Positions 45,508 through 54,962 of a stretch of 64,000 nucleotides of DNA are shown in pieces; the first letter of the stretch is position 1, and each line of letters opens with the position of its first letter. The translations under genes were made by a program, and so were the position numbers. The notes below the pieces were generated by a model. The model saw only the letters and a program-made list of their open reading frames with translations. It ran no database searches and had not been told where the DNA came from. Origin of the DNA: Lactobacillaceae bacterium (lineage in GTDB: Bacteria > Bacillota > Bacilli > Lactobacillales > Lactobacillaceae); the NCBI GenBank assembly GCA_031289015.1, contig JAITQG010000046.1, positions 33,906 through 97,905 of the forward strand. The letters run 5' to 3'.

Positions 45508-46908
45508 TTATGATTTTACACGGTGCAAATTCTTGAAGACTTGACCAAAGAAAACGAAATTTAACAAACCTAAAACGACTAAGAAAATCAATGAGTGTTG
45601 ACTGCCTATAGCGGTTTGTTTGGCGGTGCTAACTGTAGACGATGGGTCAACCTTCATGAATAATGAAGCGACCGTCGTCCCGATTGCACCGGCAAATTGT
45701 TGTGAAGTGTTATAAATTGCGTTCCCATCAGGGCGATCTTCGGGCCCGATTTCTGACAAGCCGGTGGCCATCGAATTACCAAACGCCAGGTTTCGACCAA
45801 GCGTTAAGAGGGCGTACAAAATGGTCATCATTAAGACGGTCATGTTTTGGGCGATGATTGCAAAACCGAGTAGCACCAGCACGAAGGCGGTGTTACCAGT
45901 TAGCAAAGGCAACTTGGGCCCTTTTTGGTCGAAGATGCGCCCATAGACTGGGTTAAGTAGGGCGCCTAACAAACTACCAGGCATCAAGGCTAGCCCCGCA
46001 ACCATGGTAGTTGAGCCGAGCACTAACTGGATGTAGGTTGGCACCATGAAGTTCACAGCAAGGTTACTAAACTGGAAGATCGAGTAGGCCAGCAAACTAA
46101 ACATCAAGGCCTTGTTTTTAATGATCCCAATATTCAAAAACATTTTTTGGCTGACTTTTGAGCGCCAAATGAACAACGTAAAGGCGATGATTGCGATGGC
46201 AAAACTACCAAGCATGACAATGCCGACCGTGCCGTGTTCAAGCGTGTTTAAGGCGAACAAAAACGATGTGAAGGCGATTGCGAGTAAAGTAAAACGGCTG
46301 TAATCAAACGCTTTGGCACTTGGTGTCGGTGCCGTTGTTGGAATGCTTTTGAAGCCAAGAATTAGTGAGATTAGGGCGACAGGCAGGACTAGCCAGAAAA
46401 TGGCGCGCCAGTGAATCGTATAGGCGACCACGCCACCAAAGACGGGGCCAAATGCGGGCGCTAGTGATAAAATCATAGTTCCAAAGCCCATGTACTGCCC
46501 GATTAATGCCAAGGGGACGTTCTCTAAGATGATATTAAAGACGAGCGGGGTAATGACACCAGTACCAATGCCTTGGATGATGCGCCCGATTAAGAGTAAC
46601 GCAAAGTTCGGCGAGAAAACGGCAATCAAATCACCCACGGTAAAAAATGCTAAAGCGATGAAAAAAATATTGCGTGGGGTGAAGATAGTTTTTAGGTACG
46701 GCGAGATGGTCATCACCAATGAAACGGTGAGTAGGTAGGCGGTTGTCAGCCATTGTACTGTCCCGATAGAGATGTTGAAAACTTGCATGAGGTCTGGGAA
46801 GGTGACATTCATTGAGGTTTCAGTCAAAATTCCCGTGAACGTCAAAATCCCTGTGGCGACAATCGCCATGAGGATTTGCCGGCTGACCGGCGAACGGGTT
46901 TCGGTCAT
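45508..46908 (-). CDS. MFS multidrug efflux transporter (DHA2, 14-TM)
   Basis: 466 residues, about fourteen membrane segments. MNVTFPDLMQVFNISIGTVQWLTTAYLL near 35 and LLIGRIIQGIGTGVITPLVFNII near 108 are the DHA2 motifs (motif C-like GxxxGPxxGG appears as PAFGPVFGGVV near 155). Proton-driven export of drugs or toxic compounds is likely. ATG at 46908 follows AAAGGA on the minus strand; the longer in-frame version lacks family similarity. The substrate is unknown. Monocistronic. Confidence 0.88.
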   Translation of the reverse strand: MTETRSPVSRQILMAIVATGILTFTGILTETSMNVTFPDLMQVFNISIGTVQWLTTAYLLTVSLVMTISPYLKTIFTPRNIFFIALAFFTVGDLIAVFSPNFALLLIGRIIQGIGTGVITPLVFNIILENVPLALIGQYMGFGTMILSLAPAFGPVFGGVVAYTIHWRAIFWLVLPVALISLILGFKSIPTTAPTPSAKAFDYSRFTLLAIAFTSFLFALNTLEHGTVGIVMLGSFAIAIIAFTLFIWRSKVSQKMFLNIGIIKNKALMFSLLAYSIFQFSNLAVNFMVPTYIQLVLGSTTMVAGLALMPGSLLGALLNPVYGRIFDQKGPKLPLLTGNTAFVLVLLGFAIIAQNMTVLMMTILYALLTLGRNLAFGNSMATGLSEIGPEDRPDGNAIYNTSQQFAGAIGTTVASLFMKVDPSSTVSTAKQTAIGSQHSLIFLVVLGLLNFVFFGQVFKNLHRVKS

Positions 46909-47053
46909 AGCAGTTAGGTTCCTTTCGGTTGATAAGGCTGTGCGGGTTCCGGTACAAGCGTTATCAAATTTTGAATAATTAATTATACCACTGGGCGAGC
47001 ATGACACAAAAAAAATAAACCACATACTTACGCGACTGGATTCCAGATAAGCT

Positions 47054-47091
47054 TAAAAAAGGTTAGACCATTGTTTTGGCCTAACCTTTTG
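47054..47091. terminator. Hairpin after the pullulanase gene
   Basis: AAAAGGTTAGACCA / TGGCCTAACCTTTT stem, A-rich on the left, so it acts on the minus-strand pullulanase transcript. Confidence 0.8.
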
Positions 47092-47099
47092 TGCTGATT

Positions 47100-50048
47100 T
47101 TAATGTTTTTTAATTTGCCAGATGACTGTCCCGATAATCAGGACCGCAACTGCTGGTAAGATCTCAAATAACAAATTGCCTTTTGAGTACTTAGTGGTTT
47201 TTTTAGCCTTAATTGGTTTAGTGGTCTTTTTGTAAATGACCATTTGCAGACTTTTAACTGTGTTTGAACTTGGTAAATCAGTGTTTGAGAAAATGGCTTT
47301 ATAACCGGTCATGTTTGTGGCCGTATAGTTCAAAGCCTTTGAAGTACCGTTGAACACAGCGACATAATGCACGCCACGGGCCGGATCACTTAACTCATAG
47401 GCAATCACATTGTTTTGTTGAGCCGTGACCTTCATATGCTTGGCTACAGCCGCCGCACTAGTCAGTCTGAATAAAGGTTCACTAGCGCGTAATTTCAAGC
47501 CAGCCTTAACAAAATTCACGGCTTGCTTTTGTTGGGTGATGCGATTCCAATCAATCGCATTGACACTATCGGGCGCATTATACGAATTATCATTGCCGCC
47601 CTTAGTCCGTAAGAATTCTTGTCCCGCTTGCATAAATGGAATTCCCTGGGAGAAGAGGACAAATGATGTAGCCAAAGTATCACGTTGTTCACGGACTGCT
47701 GGTGTATCAGTTGGATTGGTCTGTGATAACTTATCAAACAACGTAAGATTGTCATGGGCTTCAACATAATTAACTGACTGGGTTGGTGCCAAATAATTAC
47801 TTGATTTGTCGTTACCTAGAATGGCTTTACCGAGGTCAAATGTATTCCCGAGACCACTCACGAAGGCACCGGCGGGACCATCAAAGACACTTCCTTTGAC
47901 GGCATCACGGAACGTATCGTTGAAAAAGGCGATGCCAGGCAATTTAGCCGCGTTATCTTGCGTTGATTTTTCACTGCTTGGTAATGGTGTATCCAAATCC
48001 CAGCCTTCGCCAATGACGATGATTGACTTATCAATTTTGTTTAGCTCGGCGCGGACTTCTCGCATGGTTTCAACATCAATATTACCCATAAGATCGAAGC
48101 GGAAGCCATCCAAATGATAATTGGTCGCCCAATATTTGACGCTATCGAGGATGTATTTACGCATCATGACACGTTCACTGGCGGTATCATTACCACAGCC
48201 AGATCCATTGGCCATTGAACCATCAGAATTATAACGGAAGTAATAACCAGGCACAGTCTTTTCAAAGGGACTATCAGCAGCGGATGAAACGTGGTTATAA
48301 ACGACGTCCATAATGACCCGCAAGCCCTTGTCATGCATGCCTTTAATGGTTTGCTTTAATTCAAGAATGCGGTTAGTGGGATCCTTGGCGTTCGTTGCAT
48401 ATGAACCCTCGGGCACATCATAATTCTTTGGATCATAGCCCCAGTTATATTGAGGCGCCGTACTGCTTTCATCAACGGAAGCATAATCAAAAATCGGTAA
48501 CAACTCCACATGGGTAATGCCTAATTGTTTGAGATAATCGATTCCAGTTGCTTGCCCACTTGGCGTTTTAGTGCCAGCTTGGATTAAGCCTAAGAACTTA
48601 CCTTTATCTTTGATGCCTGAATTACTATTAATTGAAAAGTCGCGAACATGGGCTTCATAGATTACGGCATCCACGGGACTAGTGAACGGTTCCATGCGCT
48701 TGAAATTCTTTGGGGTGATTTTAGCTACATCTTCAACTACCGAGCGATCACCGTTCAGCGTGGCAGCTTTGGCGTATGGATCCACCGACGTATTGACTTT
48801 ACCATCCGTAAAGGCGAGTTGATATGTATACGCTAAGCCAGCTTGATTACCAGTTAGTTTAATTGACCAAACGCCTTTGACCTCTTTTTTCATTTGTAAG
48901 GTTTTGGCGACGGGGGCTTTTGCATCATTTGTTTTATAGGTTACCAGCTTTACTTGAGTTGCCGTTGGCGCCCAGACTTTAAAGGTCGTGGCCGCCTTTT
49001 GATACAGCGCACCTAATTGACCACCATAAGCGTATTCCTTATCGAATGCCGCCGTGCGAATGGCTGCTCCGATGGTAACTTTTTTCGTCAAGTCCAGTGT
49101 GCGCAAAGTTAAGCTCCTTGATAGGTCTAGGGGATGCTTAACGTGAATCACAAATTGCTTGACACTGTTTTTAGCATCCGTCGTAGTGATTTTATCAATT
49201 GCCACATTCTCTAGGTCGGTTGTTGATTTAATCGCTGCTAAAGTGGCAGCAGAGGTTAAATTAACAGTCACACTAGTCATTGTGTCAATTGACGCAACTT
49301 TAATTGAGCGAAAGACAGCGGTGAAGTATGGATTGTAATAAACTTCTTTATCACCCGCTGCAATCCAAACGTCGGTGGCTGTTGCGCCAGGGATTGGGTG
49401 GACGGAATAGGTTTGTCCGTTTGGCGTAACCGTAAATTTAACATCAGTGAAGGCTTCTTGGTTAGTCAGGTCTAAATTAGCCACTTTTCCAAAATCATCC
49501 GTTCCGGTAAACTCGGCGGTTGTAGCACTTGGAGTAGTGGCTTGAACCTTAGCATCGGAATAGCCTTGCTTGTTAAAATAATGCACATTTACCTTGGCGT
49601 TAGTGAAAGTAGCTTCCTGCCCGGTTGGTGCGGTAAAGAGATTTTCTTCACTACCACCATTGATCCAAACTTCACCACGGCCATGCTTAATGGGGATTTC
49701 ACGGTCCTTATCACCATCTTTAACCCAAGTATCGTTCCGGATAATTACGCCGGCTTTTTCAACTTGACCTTTGAAGGGGATGACCACATATTGACCAAAC
49801 GCATCCGTTCCCGTGAATTGATAGGCTTGCCCATCATTACCATCGGCCCATGCCCAGACATCCCAATTTTTATTTTCTTTAGCATGGTAATGGACAATCA
49901 AAAAGGATGTGTCAGTGGTATCAGCAGCGACCACTGTTTGCGTAGTGGAATGTACCAGACTACCTAGTGGGGCTAGGGAACCGATCACGACGACAGTCAA
50001 TAAAAGGAGTGCTTTAACACACTTGCGACTAAATTTATGTATTTTCAT
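47100..50048 (-). CDS. Cell-surface type I pullulanase, GH13_14
   Basis: 982 residues. Signal peptide 1-42, then three to four starch-binding units of the CBM41 type (near 45-140, 150-240 with DVWAWADGNDGQAYQF), CBM48 near 340-430 and the GH13 barrel. Catalytic residues: MDVVYNHV, DGFRFDLMGN (nucleophile Asp), VIGEGWDLDT (acid Glu), YVEAHDNLTLFD. It debranches pullulan and starch outside the cell. The C-terminus ends in a hydrophobic span (PAVAVLIIGTVIWQI) and KKH without LPXTG, so it probably stays in the membrane. AGGTGAGA precedes the ATG. Confidence 0.92.
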   Translation of the reverse strand: MKIHKFSRKCVKALLLLTVVVIGSLAPLGSLVHSTTQTVVAADTTDTSFLIVHYHAKENKNWDVWAWADGNDGQAYQFTGTDAFGQYVVIPFKGQVEKAGVIIRNDTWVKDGDKDREIPIKHGRGEVWINGGSEENLFTAPTGQEATFTNAKVNVHYFNKQGYSDAKVQATTPSATTAEFTGTDDFGKVANLDLTNQEAFTDVKFTVTPNGQTYSVHPIPGATATDVWIAAGDKEVYYNPYFTAVFRSIKVASIDTMTSVTVNLTSAATLAAIKSTTDLENVAIDKITTTDAKNSVKQFVIHVKHPLDLSRSLTLRTLDLTKKVTIGAAIRTAAFDKEYAYGGQLGALYQKAATTFKVWAPTATQVKLVTYKTNDAKAPVAKTLQMKKEVKGVWSIKLTGNQAGLAYTYQLAFTDGKVNTSVDPYAKAATLNGDRSVVEDVAKITPKNFKRMEPFTSPVDAVIYEAHVRDFSINSNSGIKDKGKFLGLIQAGTKTPSGQATGIDYLKQLGITHVELLPIFDYASVDESSTAPQYNWGYDPKNYDVPEGSYATNAKDPTNRILELKQTIKGMHDKGLRVIMDVVYNHVSSAADSPFEKTVPGYYFRYNSDGSMANGSGCGNDTASERVMMRKYILDSVKYWATNYHLDGFRFDLMGNIDVETMREVRAELNKIDKSIIVIGEGWDLDTPLPSSEKSTQDNAAKLPGIAFFNDTFRDAVKGSVFDGPAGAFVSGLGNTFDLGKAILGNDKSSNYLAPTQSVNYVEAHDNLTLFDKLSQTNPTDTPAVREQRDTLATSFVLFSQGIPFMQAGQEFLRTKGGNDNSYNAPDSVNAIDWNRITQQKQAVNFVKAGLKLRASEPLFRLTSAAAVAKHMKVTAQQNNVIAYELSDPARGVHYVAVFNGTSKALNYTATNMTGYKAIFSNTDLPSSNTVKSLQMVIYKKTTKPIKAKKTTKYSKGNLLFEILPAVAVLIIGTVIWQIKKH

Positions 50049-50161
50049 TTTCTCACCTGTTCTTATGTGTAGAGTTGACGACTCCAATACTAGTAGTAAT
50101 ATCCTTGTGTGTTATTGAGTTATAGGGGTATTCCTCCTTGTGATTAAAATATTGAATTGTA

Positions 50162-50176
50162 ATGCAAGCGCTTTCA
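50162..50176. promoter_or_regulatory. cre site before the pullulanase gene
   Basis: ATGCAAGCGCTTTCA fits the consensus on both strands. On the minus strand it follows directly on the -10 (TATAAT at 50181-50176, preceded by TGA), so CcpA would block transcription. Confidence 0.8.
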
Positions 50177-50184
50177 TTATATCA
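50176..50184 (-). promoter_or_regulatory. Extended -10 of the pullulanase gene
   Basis: Minus strand TGATATAAT. The leader is about 120 bases long and contains a stray AAGGAGG (50139-50133) without a nearby start codon. Confidence 0.6.
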
Positions 50185-50260
50185 CTGTCAACGGTTTTGT
50201 GCGGTATGATTTTAGATTATTTGCAAAAAAATTGCCCTCGGTTAAACAACATTACACATT

Positions 50261-50306
50261 AAAAGGCTGGTGCGTTATCCTTTTGATAACGCACCAGCCT
50301 TTTTGA
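50261..50306. terminator. Terminator of adhP (minus) and barrier to the pullulanase region
   Basis: Perfect stem AAAAGGCTGGTGCGTTATC / GATAACGCACCAGCCTTTTT with a short loop; A run and T run on both sides. Confidence 0.9.
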
Positions 50307-51365
50307 TTATAATGTAGTGAAATCAAACACTTTACGGCCAGTAATCTTACCAGCCTTCATTTCCCCGATGACATCGTTAATATCACGCAAGTCGACTTTT
50401 TCCACAATTGGCTTAACTTTACCTTCAGCACCAAATTGGAAGGCTTCAGCTAAATCGGTACGGGTTCCAACGAGTGAACCCTTAACTTCGATACCGTCCA
50501 ACACCGTTTTAGCAATGTTTAGAGCCATGTCACCTTGTGGCAGGGCAACGGCAACTAATTTACCCATTGGGCGTAAAGCGTTAACTGCTTGATCAAATGA
50601 ACCCGCATTAACCGCTGTAACTTGGGCGTTATGCACACCGCCAGTAACTTTTTGAATTTCAGCAGCTACATCAATTCCCGGCGTTTTACGATTGATCAAT
50701 ACTTCAGCACCATTAGCACGGGCAGCGGCAAGCTTATCTTCATTACCATCAACAACGGCCACATGAGCCCCAAAGACATTGTGGGCGTATTGAACCGCTA
50801 AGTTACCAAGTCCGCCAGCACCATGTACAGAAACCCATTGACCAGGCTTAGTTTCCCCAACCTTTAATGACTTATACATTGTGACCCCAGCACAAGTGAT
50901 TGATGAGGCTTCAACTGGGTCCAAATCATCAGGCACTTTCACCGCATATTTGGCATTAACAACAACTTGTTGCGCCATGGCACCGTCAACCGTGTAACCA
51001 GAGTTCCGTACATTGCGGCAGAAGGTTTCGTTACCACTGACACAGTATTCACATGAACCACAGGCATCATAAAACCAAGCAATTGAGACACGATCACCAA
51101 GTTTTAAGAAGTCTGAGGTGCCTTCGCCAAGTTTTGCGACCCGGCCAACACCTTCGTGACCAACAACCCGGCGGAAGGCCCCATTGCGGGTTCCTAATTC
51201 ATTTGGATTCCCGAAATCACCATTTGCGACGTGCAGATCGGTGTGACACAATCCACAATATTCAACATCTACTAGAACTTCCCCAAATTCAAGTGGTTTA
51301 GGGGTCCAATCATCAACTAAATCAAGCAACCCATCTGGTGTTTGTCGTACTAATGCAGCCTTCAT
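50307..51365 (-). CDS. adhP: Zinc-dependent alcohol dehydrogenase, AdhP type
   Basis: 352 residues, MDR family with both zinc sites: catalytic Cys/His in CGLCHTDLH near 37 and GHEGVG near 68; structural cysteines in [15 protein letters not shown] near 97. The NAD loop [13 protein letters not shown] lies near 175. It reduces acetaldehyde to ethanol with NADH in heterofermentation. ATG at 51365 has GGGAGGA upstream on the minus strand. A Rex-like operator and -10 lie within 60 bases upstream. Confidence 0.93.
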   Translation of the reverse strand: MKAALVRQTPDGLLDLVDDWTPKPLEFGEVLVDVEYCGLCHTDLHVANGDFGNPNELGTRNGAFRRVVGHEGVGRVAKLGEGTSDFLKLGDRVSIAWFYDACGSCEYCVSGNETFCRNVRNSGYTVDGAMAQQVVVNAKYAVKVPDDLDPVEASSITCAGVTMYKSLKVGETKPGQWVSVHGAGGLGNLAVQYAHNVFGAHVAVVDGNEDKLAAARANGAEVLINRKTPGIDVAAEIQKVTGGVHNAQVTAVNAGSFDQAVNALRPMGKLVAVALPQGDMALNIAKTVLDGIEVKGSLVGTRTDLAEAFQFGAEGKVKPIVEKVDLRDINDVIGEMKAGKITGRKVFDFTTL

Positions 51366-51396
51366 TATAAAATCCTCCCAAGTGACTTTAGCAACT

Positions 51397-51414
51397 TTGT
51401 TAATATATTCACAA
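51397..51414. promoter_or_regulatory. Rex-like operator before adhP
   Basis: On the minus strand TTGTGAATATATTAACAA, 17 of 18 positions of the Rex consensus TTGTGAAWWWWTTCACAA. It lies 5 bases after the -10 (TATAAT at 51425-51420), a repressing position. Confidence 0.7.
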
Positions 51415-51513
51415 ACAATATTATACAACATTCTGCTAACTTTTGTTAAGTAGATTTTCGAATTACCCGTTTTATGGGGGACTTCATAAAAACGTCTAAA
51501 ATTGCACACCTTT

Positions 51514-51538
51514 AGTTAGTTGCTTGAAAAAACTAACT
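51514..51538. promoter_or_regulatory. XylR-like operator before the GPH transporter gene
   Basis: AGTTAGTT, 9 bases, AACTAACT: perfect 8-bp arms. Same length and spacing as at 22286-22310 and overlapping the -35 in the same way. Confidence 0.8.
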
Positions 51539-51548
51539 GTGATATACT
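51520..51548 (+). promoter_or_regulatory. Promoter of the GPH transporter gene
   Basis: TTGCTT (51520-51525), 17-base spacer ending in TGA, TATACT (51543-51548). Confidence 0.7.
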
Positions 51549-51561
51549 CATTCATGAAATA

Positions 51562-51576
51562 ACGAAACCGCTTACA
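51562..51576. promoter_or_regulatory. cre-like site before the GPH transporter gene
   Basis: ATGTAAGCGGTTTCG read on the minus strand; 14 of 15 consensus positions. It lies 13 bases after the -10, as at the GH43 promoter. Confidence 0.65.
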
Positions 51577-51640
51577 TAAAATAAGTCGGGATCGTTATGG
51601 AACCTATTCACACTTTATTTATATAAGGAGCTATTATATT

Positions 51641-53071
51641 ATGGACGCTAATGTTCAAAAAGATGAATTCGTGAAGCTATCTCTTCGCGAACGTTTGTCT
51701 TACGGATTCGGTGACTTTGCCCAAAACTTGGTTTTCGGTACTGTCGGTGGATACTTGTTGTTCTACATGACAAACATTGATGGAATCTCAGCTGCTTCTG
51801 GAGCTTTGATTTTCATGATTGTTCGTTCAATTAACGTTGTTTGGGATCCATATGTTGGAGCCGCAGTTGACAAAAACAACCCACGTGCCGGTAAGTACCG
51901 TCCTTACCTTGTGTACTTTGGTGTTCCGTTGGTTATCTTGGCAGCAATGTTGTTCTTCCCAACCGCATCATTCTCACAAAACGGTAAGTTCATCTATGCG
52001 TTGATCTCATACTTGGCAACTGCTTTGATTTATTCATTCGTTAACATTCCTTATGGATCAATCAACGCATCATTGACTCGTGATGGTGAATCAATTGCGC
52101 AATTGACTTCTACACGTATGATGTTGGCTAACACCGCTAACTTGTTGGTTTACACTTTCTTCCCAATGTTCATTCAATTGGCAGTTGGTGGACCAATGAA
52201 GGACACTGGATTCTTCGGTCTTAAGTTGCCATTGGGTGACTACGGACAACCTGGTGCTCAATCAAAGTGGTTCTTGGTTTACGGAATCTACATGTTGATT
52301 GGATTCGGAGCATTGTTGCTTTCATACTTTGGAACTCGCGAACGTGTTTTGCCTGACGAAAACCAAGAAACTGTTAAGGTTTCAGATATCTTGGTTGAAT
52401 TGAAGTCAAACAAGGCTTTGCAAATTCTTTCAGGGTTCTTCTTGGTTGCCTTTACATTCATGTTCTTTGGTAACACAGTTTGGCCATACTTCATGCAAAC
52501 TTCAATCGGTCACCAAGAATGGATGACTTCAATTGGTTTGATCGGTTCAATCCCAGGAATCTTCTTGGTTGTATTGTGGCCTCGTTTGCGTGGAATCTTT
52601 GGTAAGAAGGGCTTCTTCGTGGCTTTCTTGGCATTGTTCATTGTTGGACAATTGATCTTGTGGTTGTGGTCACATGGAAATCAAGACAACATCTGGTTCG
52701 GTTACATCGGTCGTTTCTTGCAACAATGGGGATTGACTTCAGCAACTGGATTCATGTGGTCATTGGTTCCTGAAATCGTTACTTACTCAGAATATGCTGG
52801 TGGTAAGCGTGCCGCTGGAATCATCAACGCCGTAATGGGTCTTGCTTTCAAGGTCGGTTTGGCACTTGGTGGAATCGTTCCAGCCTTGCTTTTGTCACAC
52901 TATGGCTTCAAGGATGCTTCACACATCGGTGCACACGGTTTGTGGGCAATCGAATTGTCATTCATCTGGGTACCAATTGCTTTGTCTATCGTAGCTGGTT
53001 TGATCATGGTTATTTATCCATTGAAGGATCAAGATGTTACTGACATGAACAAAGAATTGTCATCTAACTAA
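51641..53071 (+). CDS. GPH-family xyloside/xylo-oligosaccharide transporter
   Basis: 476 residues, twelve membrane segments. LRERLSYGFGDFAQNLVFG near 13, NVVWDPYVGAAVDKNNPRAGKYRPY near 65 and VPEIVTYSEYAGGKRAAG near 385 mark the GPH family. It shares XylR-like operator, cre and codon bias with the beta-xylosidase gene at 22387, so xylobiose or other xylosides are the likely cargo. AAGGAG precedes ATG 51641. A small membrane protein gene follows 18 bases later. It is the second GPH permease in the window and is clearly diverged from the one at 36646. Confidence 0.88.
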   Translation: MDANVQKDEFVKLSLRERLSYGFGDFAQNLVFGTVGGYLLFYMTNIDGISAASGALIFMIVRSINVVWDPYVGAAVDKNNPRAGKYRPYLVYFGVPLVILAAMLFFPTASFSQNGKFIYALISYLATALIYSFVNIPYGSINASLTRDGESIAQLTSTRMMLANTANLLVYTFFPMFIQLAVGGPMKDTGFFGLKLPLGDYGQPGAQSKWFLVYGIYMLIGFGALLLSYFGTRERVLPDENQETVKVSDILVELKSNKALQILSGFFLVAFTFMFFGNTVWPYFMQTSIGHQEWMTSIGLIGSIPGIFLVVLWPRLRGIFGKKGFFVAFLALFIVGQLILWLWSHGNQDNIWFGYIGRFLQQWGLTSATGFMWSLVPEIVTYSEYAGGKRAAGIINAVMGLAFKVGLALGGIVPALLLSHYGFKDASHIGAHGLWAIELSFIWVPIALSIVAGLIMVIYPLKDQDVTDMNKELSSN

Positions 53072-53089
53072 GAAAGGAGCAAACTTATC

Positions 53090-53368
53090 ATGAAAAATCC
53101 TGGACGTAACGAAGAATTGTTTAACAAGGTACAAAAGTCTGTTAACACACCTGTAATTACATTTATTGGTATTTTAGTGTTAATTTTCATCGTACTTTAC
53201 GTTTTGATTTATGGGGTAATGCCTGTTATTGGTCTGCTTGTTCCAATTCCTAGCAACCCATTTGTAACGACTGAAGTTAACTACCTTGCTTTCGGATTGA
53301 TTATTTTGGGAGTTGCCGTTATCTGGGCAGTCTCAACAATCTTGCAAAAGTTGATGGGTCGTAAGTAA
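53090..53368 (+). CDS. Small membrane protein cotranscribed with the GPH permease
   Basis: 92 residues with two membrane segments (VITFIGILVLIFIVLYVLIYGV near 22-43 and YLAFGLIILGVAVIWAVSTIL near 65-85) and a basic end. AAGGAGC precedes ATG 53090. It lies in the same transcript as the permease, before a terminator. No family is recognised; a helper of the permease is possible but unproven. Confidence 0.7.
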   Translation: MKNPGRNEELFNKVQKSVNTPVITFIGILVLIFIVLYVLIYGVMPVIGLLVPIPSNPFVTTEVNYLAFGLIILGVAVIWAVSTILQKLMGRK

Positions 53369-53391
53369 ACAAATTAAAAGTTATTGATTAA

Positions 53392-53422
53392 GACAAACTC
53401 ATTTTGGGTTTGCCTTTTTTTT
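53392..53422 (+). terminator. Terminator after the GPH permease operon
   Basis: GACAAACTC / GGGTTTGCC imperfect stem and a run of eight T. Confidence 0.65.
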
Positions 53423-53472
53423 GTGGCTTGTTCCACAAAAATGCACGTTGCACATAAAATCACGAAAAATTC

Positions 53473-53480
53473 GGGGGGGG
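53473..53480 (+). repeat. G8 homopolymer upstream of the second BspA-like gene
   Basis: Eight G in a row in the AT-rich leader, about 90 bases before the start codon and about 20 bases before ATATAAAAT, a possible -10. Length change could alter promoter spacing. Confidence 0.35.
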
Positions 53481-53564
53481 TACGTGTTTAGTGGGTATTA
53501 ATATAAAATTTTGACGATAGACTATAAATAAGTGGAACACATAAAAAATACGGAGGAAGGCATT

Positions 53565-54746
53565 ATGGACATACATAAATTCAAATCGCGTCTGATACGA
53601 TCGTTGGTTTTAATCGTTGGCATGGTTGGAGCAGTGACTTTGTTTACAAATTTATCTATTAATGGAAGGCCATCAATTGCGAGTGCTGATACAAGCCCAA
53701 CGTCATACGATTCGGAAACCAAAACATTAACAATTGGACCGGGAGAATTGCAAAGTGATATTAGTTATCAAGCTGAAACGCAGGCTGCTGAAACAATCGT
53801 GTTTGTAAGTCCAGGAGCCAGCTCGGAAAAAGTAATTGCACCTGATGCTATTCTATTATTTGCATATCTGCCAAATTTGAAACAATTTAAAGGGATGGAA
53901 AATTTTGACACCTCACAAACGACACAAATGAAGCAATGGTTTGACTGTGACACGAATTTAGAAACTATTGATTTGACGTCATTTGATACATCAAAAGTTA
54001 TTAGTATGGAAGCCATGTTTTGGGGTTGCAGTAGTTTAACGACGTTAGATTTGAGTTCGTTTAACACATCGATGATTTATTCGACATACGCGGAGAATAT
54101 GTTTGACCAAACGACGAGTCTATGGAAGTTGACGCTTGGACCAAATTGTCACATCGTTGGTAATCTCGGGTTGCAAAATCCGGTTATCGGTACGCAGTTT
54201 AATCAAAACTACATTGTTAATTCAGATAAGTGGGTCCAGCAAGGGACTGGTGTTGAATATACAGCGGGACAAATTATGAGCTCACATGTCAATGATACGG
54301 ATACATATACTTGGCAAGGTTCGTTATTGCCTCAGGAAATGACAACTGAATATACAGTTCAATCGAGCTATACCGTCACGATTCCAGCGCAAATCACGAT
54401 TCCTAGCGCCACAACGGTAGGGACTGGGCTAGTTACGTTGAGTGCTTATCCTAAGTTGCCATTTGATAATCACTTCATCCATATTACTGCGACCTCAAAT
54501 GCATCAACAGCATGGCATTTGACCTCAACGGGTGATACAACTGGAGCTGAATATAACTTTGGCACGACGAGCGGTGGTAGTGAATTGAAAAATCCTGGTG
54601 GCCAATTAGTGTTTACCGCTGATGGTGAATCTGCCGCGCAAGATCAATCAATCTACGCTGGATTGACGGATACTGCGCATAATTTTAAATATGCCGGTTC
54701 ATATATGGATACGGTGACGTTTAATATTCAAACCGCAGCTTCATAA
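53565..54746 (+). CDS. BspA-like (DUF285) secreted surface protein 2
   Basis: 393 residues, paralogue of the protein at 32808. Signal peptide near 1-38 (LVLIVGMVGAVTLFTNLS). Only about two to three repeats (LTTLDLSSFNTS type) remain at 120-175, against seven in the paralogue. The C-terminal domain with VTIPAQITIPSATTVGTG and YPKLPFDNHFIHITA is closely similar in both. No anchor motif is seen. GGAGGAAGG precedes ATG 53565. Repeat number difference suggests expansion or loss since duplication. Confidence 0.83.
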   Translation: MDIHKFKSRLIRSLVLIVGMVGAVTLFTNLSINGRPSIASADTSPTSYDSETKTLTIGPGELQSDISYQAETQAAETIVFVSPGASSEKVIAPDAILLFAYLPNLKQFKGMENFDTSQTTQMKQWFDCDTNLETIDLTSFDTSKVISMEAMFWGCSSLTTLDLSSFNTSMIYSTYAENMFDQTTSLWKLTLGPNCHIVGNLGLQNPVIGTQFNQNYIVNSDKWVQQGTGVEYTAGQIMSSHVNDTDTYTWQGSLLPQEMTTEYTVQSSYTVTIPAQITIPSATTVGTGLVTLSAYPKLPFDNHFIHITATSNASTAWHLTSTGDTTGAEYNFGTTSGGSELKNPGGQLVFTADGESAAQDQSIYAGLTDTAHNFKYAGSYMDTVTFNIQTAAS

Positions 54747-54783
54747 GATCAACTTATGCAGGAGGGGAGATTAGCCGAATTTC

Positions 54784-54816
54784 AAAGGTGTACGCATGTC
54801 GTGCGCCTTTTTAAAT
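54784..54816 (+). terminator. Terminator after the second BspA-like gene
   Basis: AAAGGTGTACG / CGTGCGCCTTT stem with wobble pairs and TTTTT. Confidence 0.6.
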
Positions 54817-54842
54817 TGGCTAAAAATTTAAGCGACAATAAA

Positions 54843-54869
54843 CTTGCACTCTAACCAAGAGAGTGCTAA
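54843..54869. promoter_or_regulatory. CIRCE element (HrcA operator) before clpE
   Basis: CTTGCACTC, 9 bases, GAGTGCTAA. The right arm is perfect, the left arm differs at two outer bases from the consensus TTAGCACTC. It covers -35 TTGCAC (54844-54849) to -10 TAAAAT (54867-54872), spaced by 17 bases. Confidence 0.85.
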
Positions 54870-54962
54870 AATAATCATTGTAGAGTTGAGCAAGGTTGAT
54901 ATAACAGTGATTGGCATGTTCACTTGAATAAAAAATTTAAATGTAATACGGAGGATAAGTAT

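Noticed and set aside
47100..47190. LPXTG-type sorting signal at the pullulanase C-terminus
   Set aside because: There is a hydrophobic span and a basic tail but no LPXTG-like motif before it; a plain membrane anchor is the better reading.
50133..50139. Strong AAGGAGG on the minus strand in the pullulanase leader
   Set aside because: No ATG, GTG or TTG at useful distance; no supported leader peptide.
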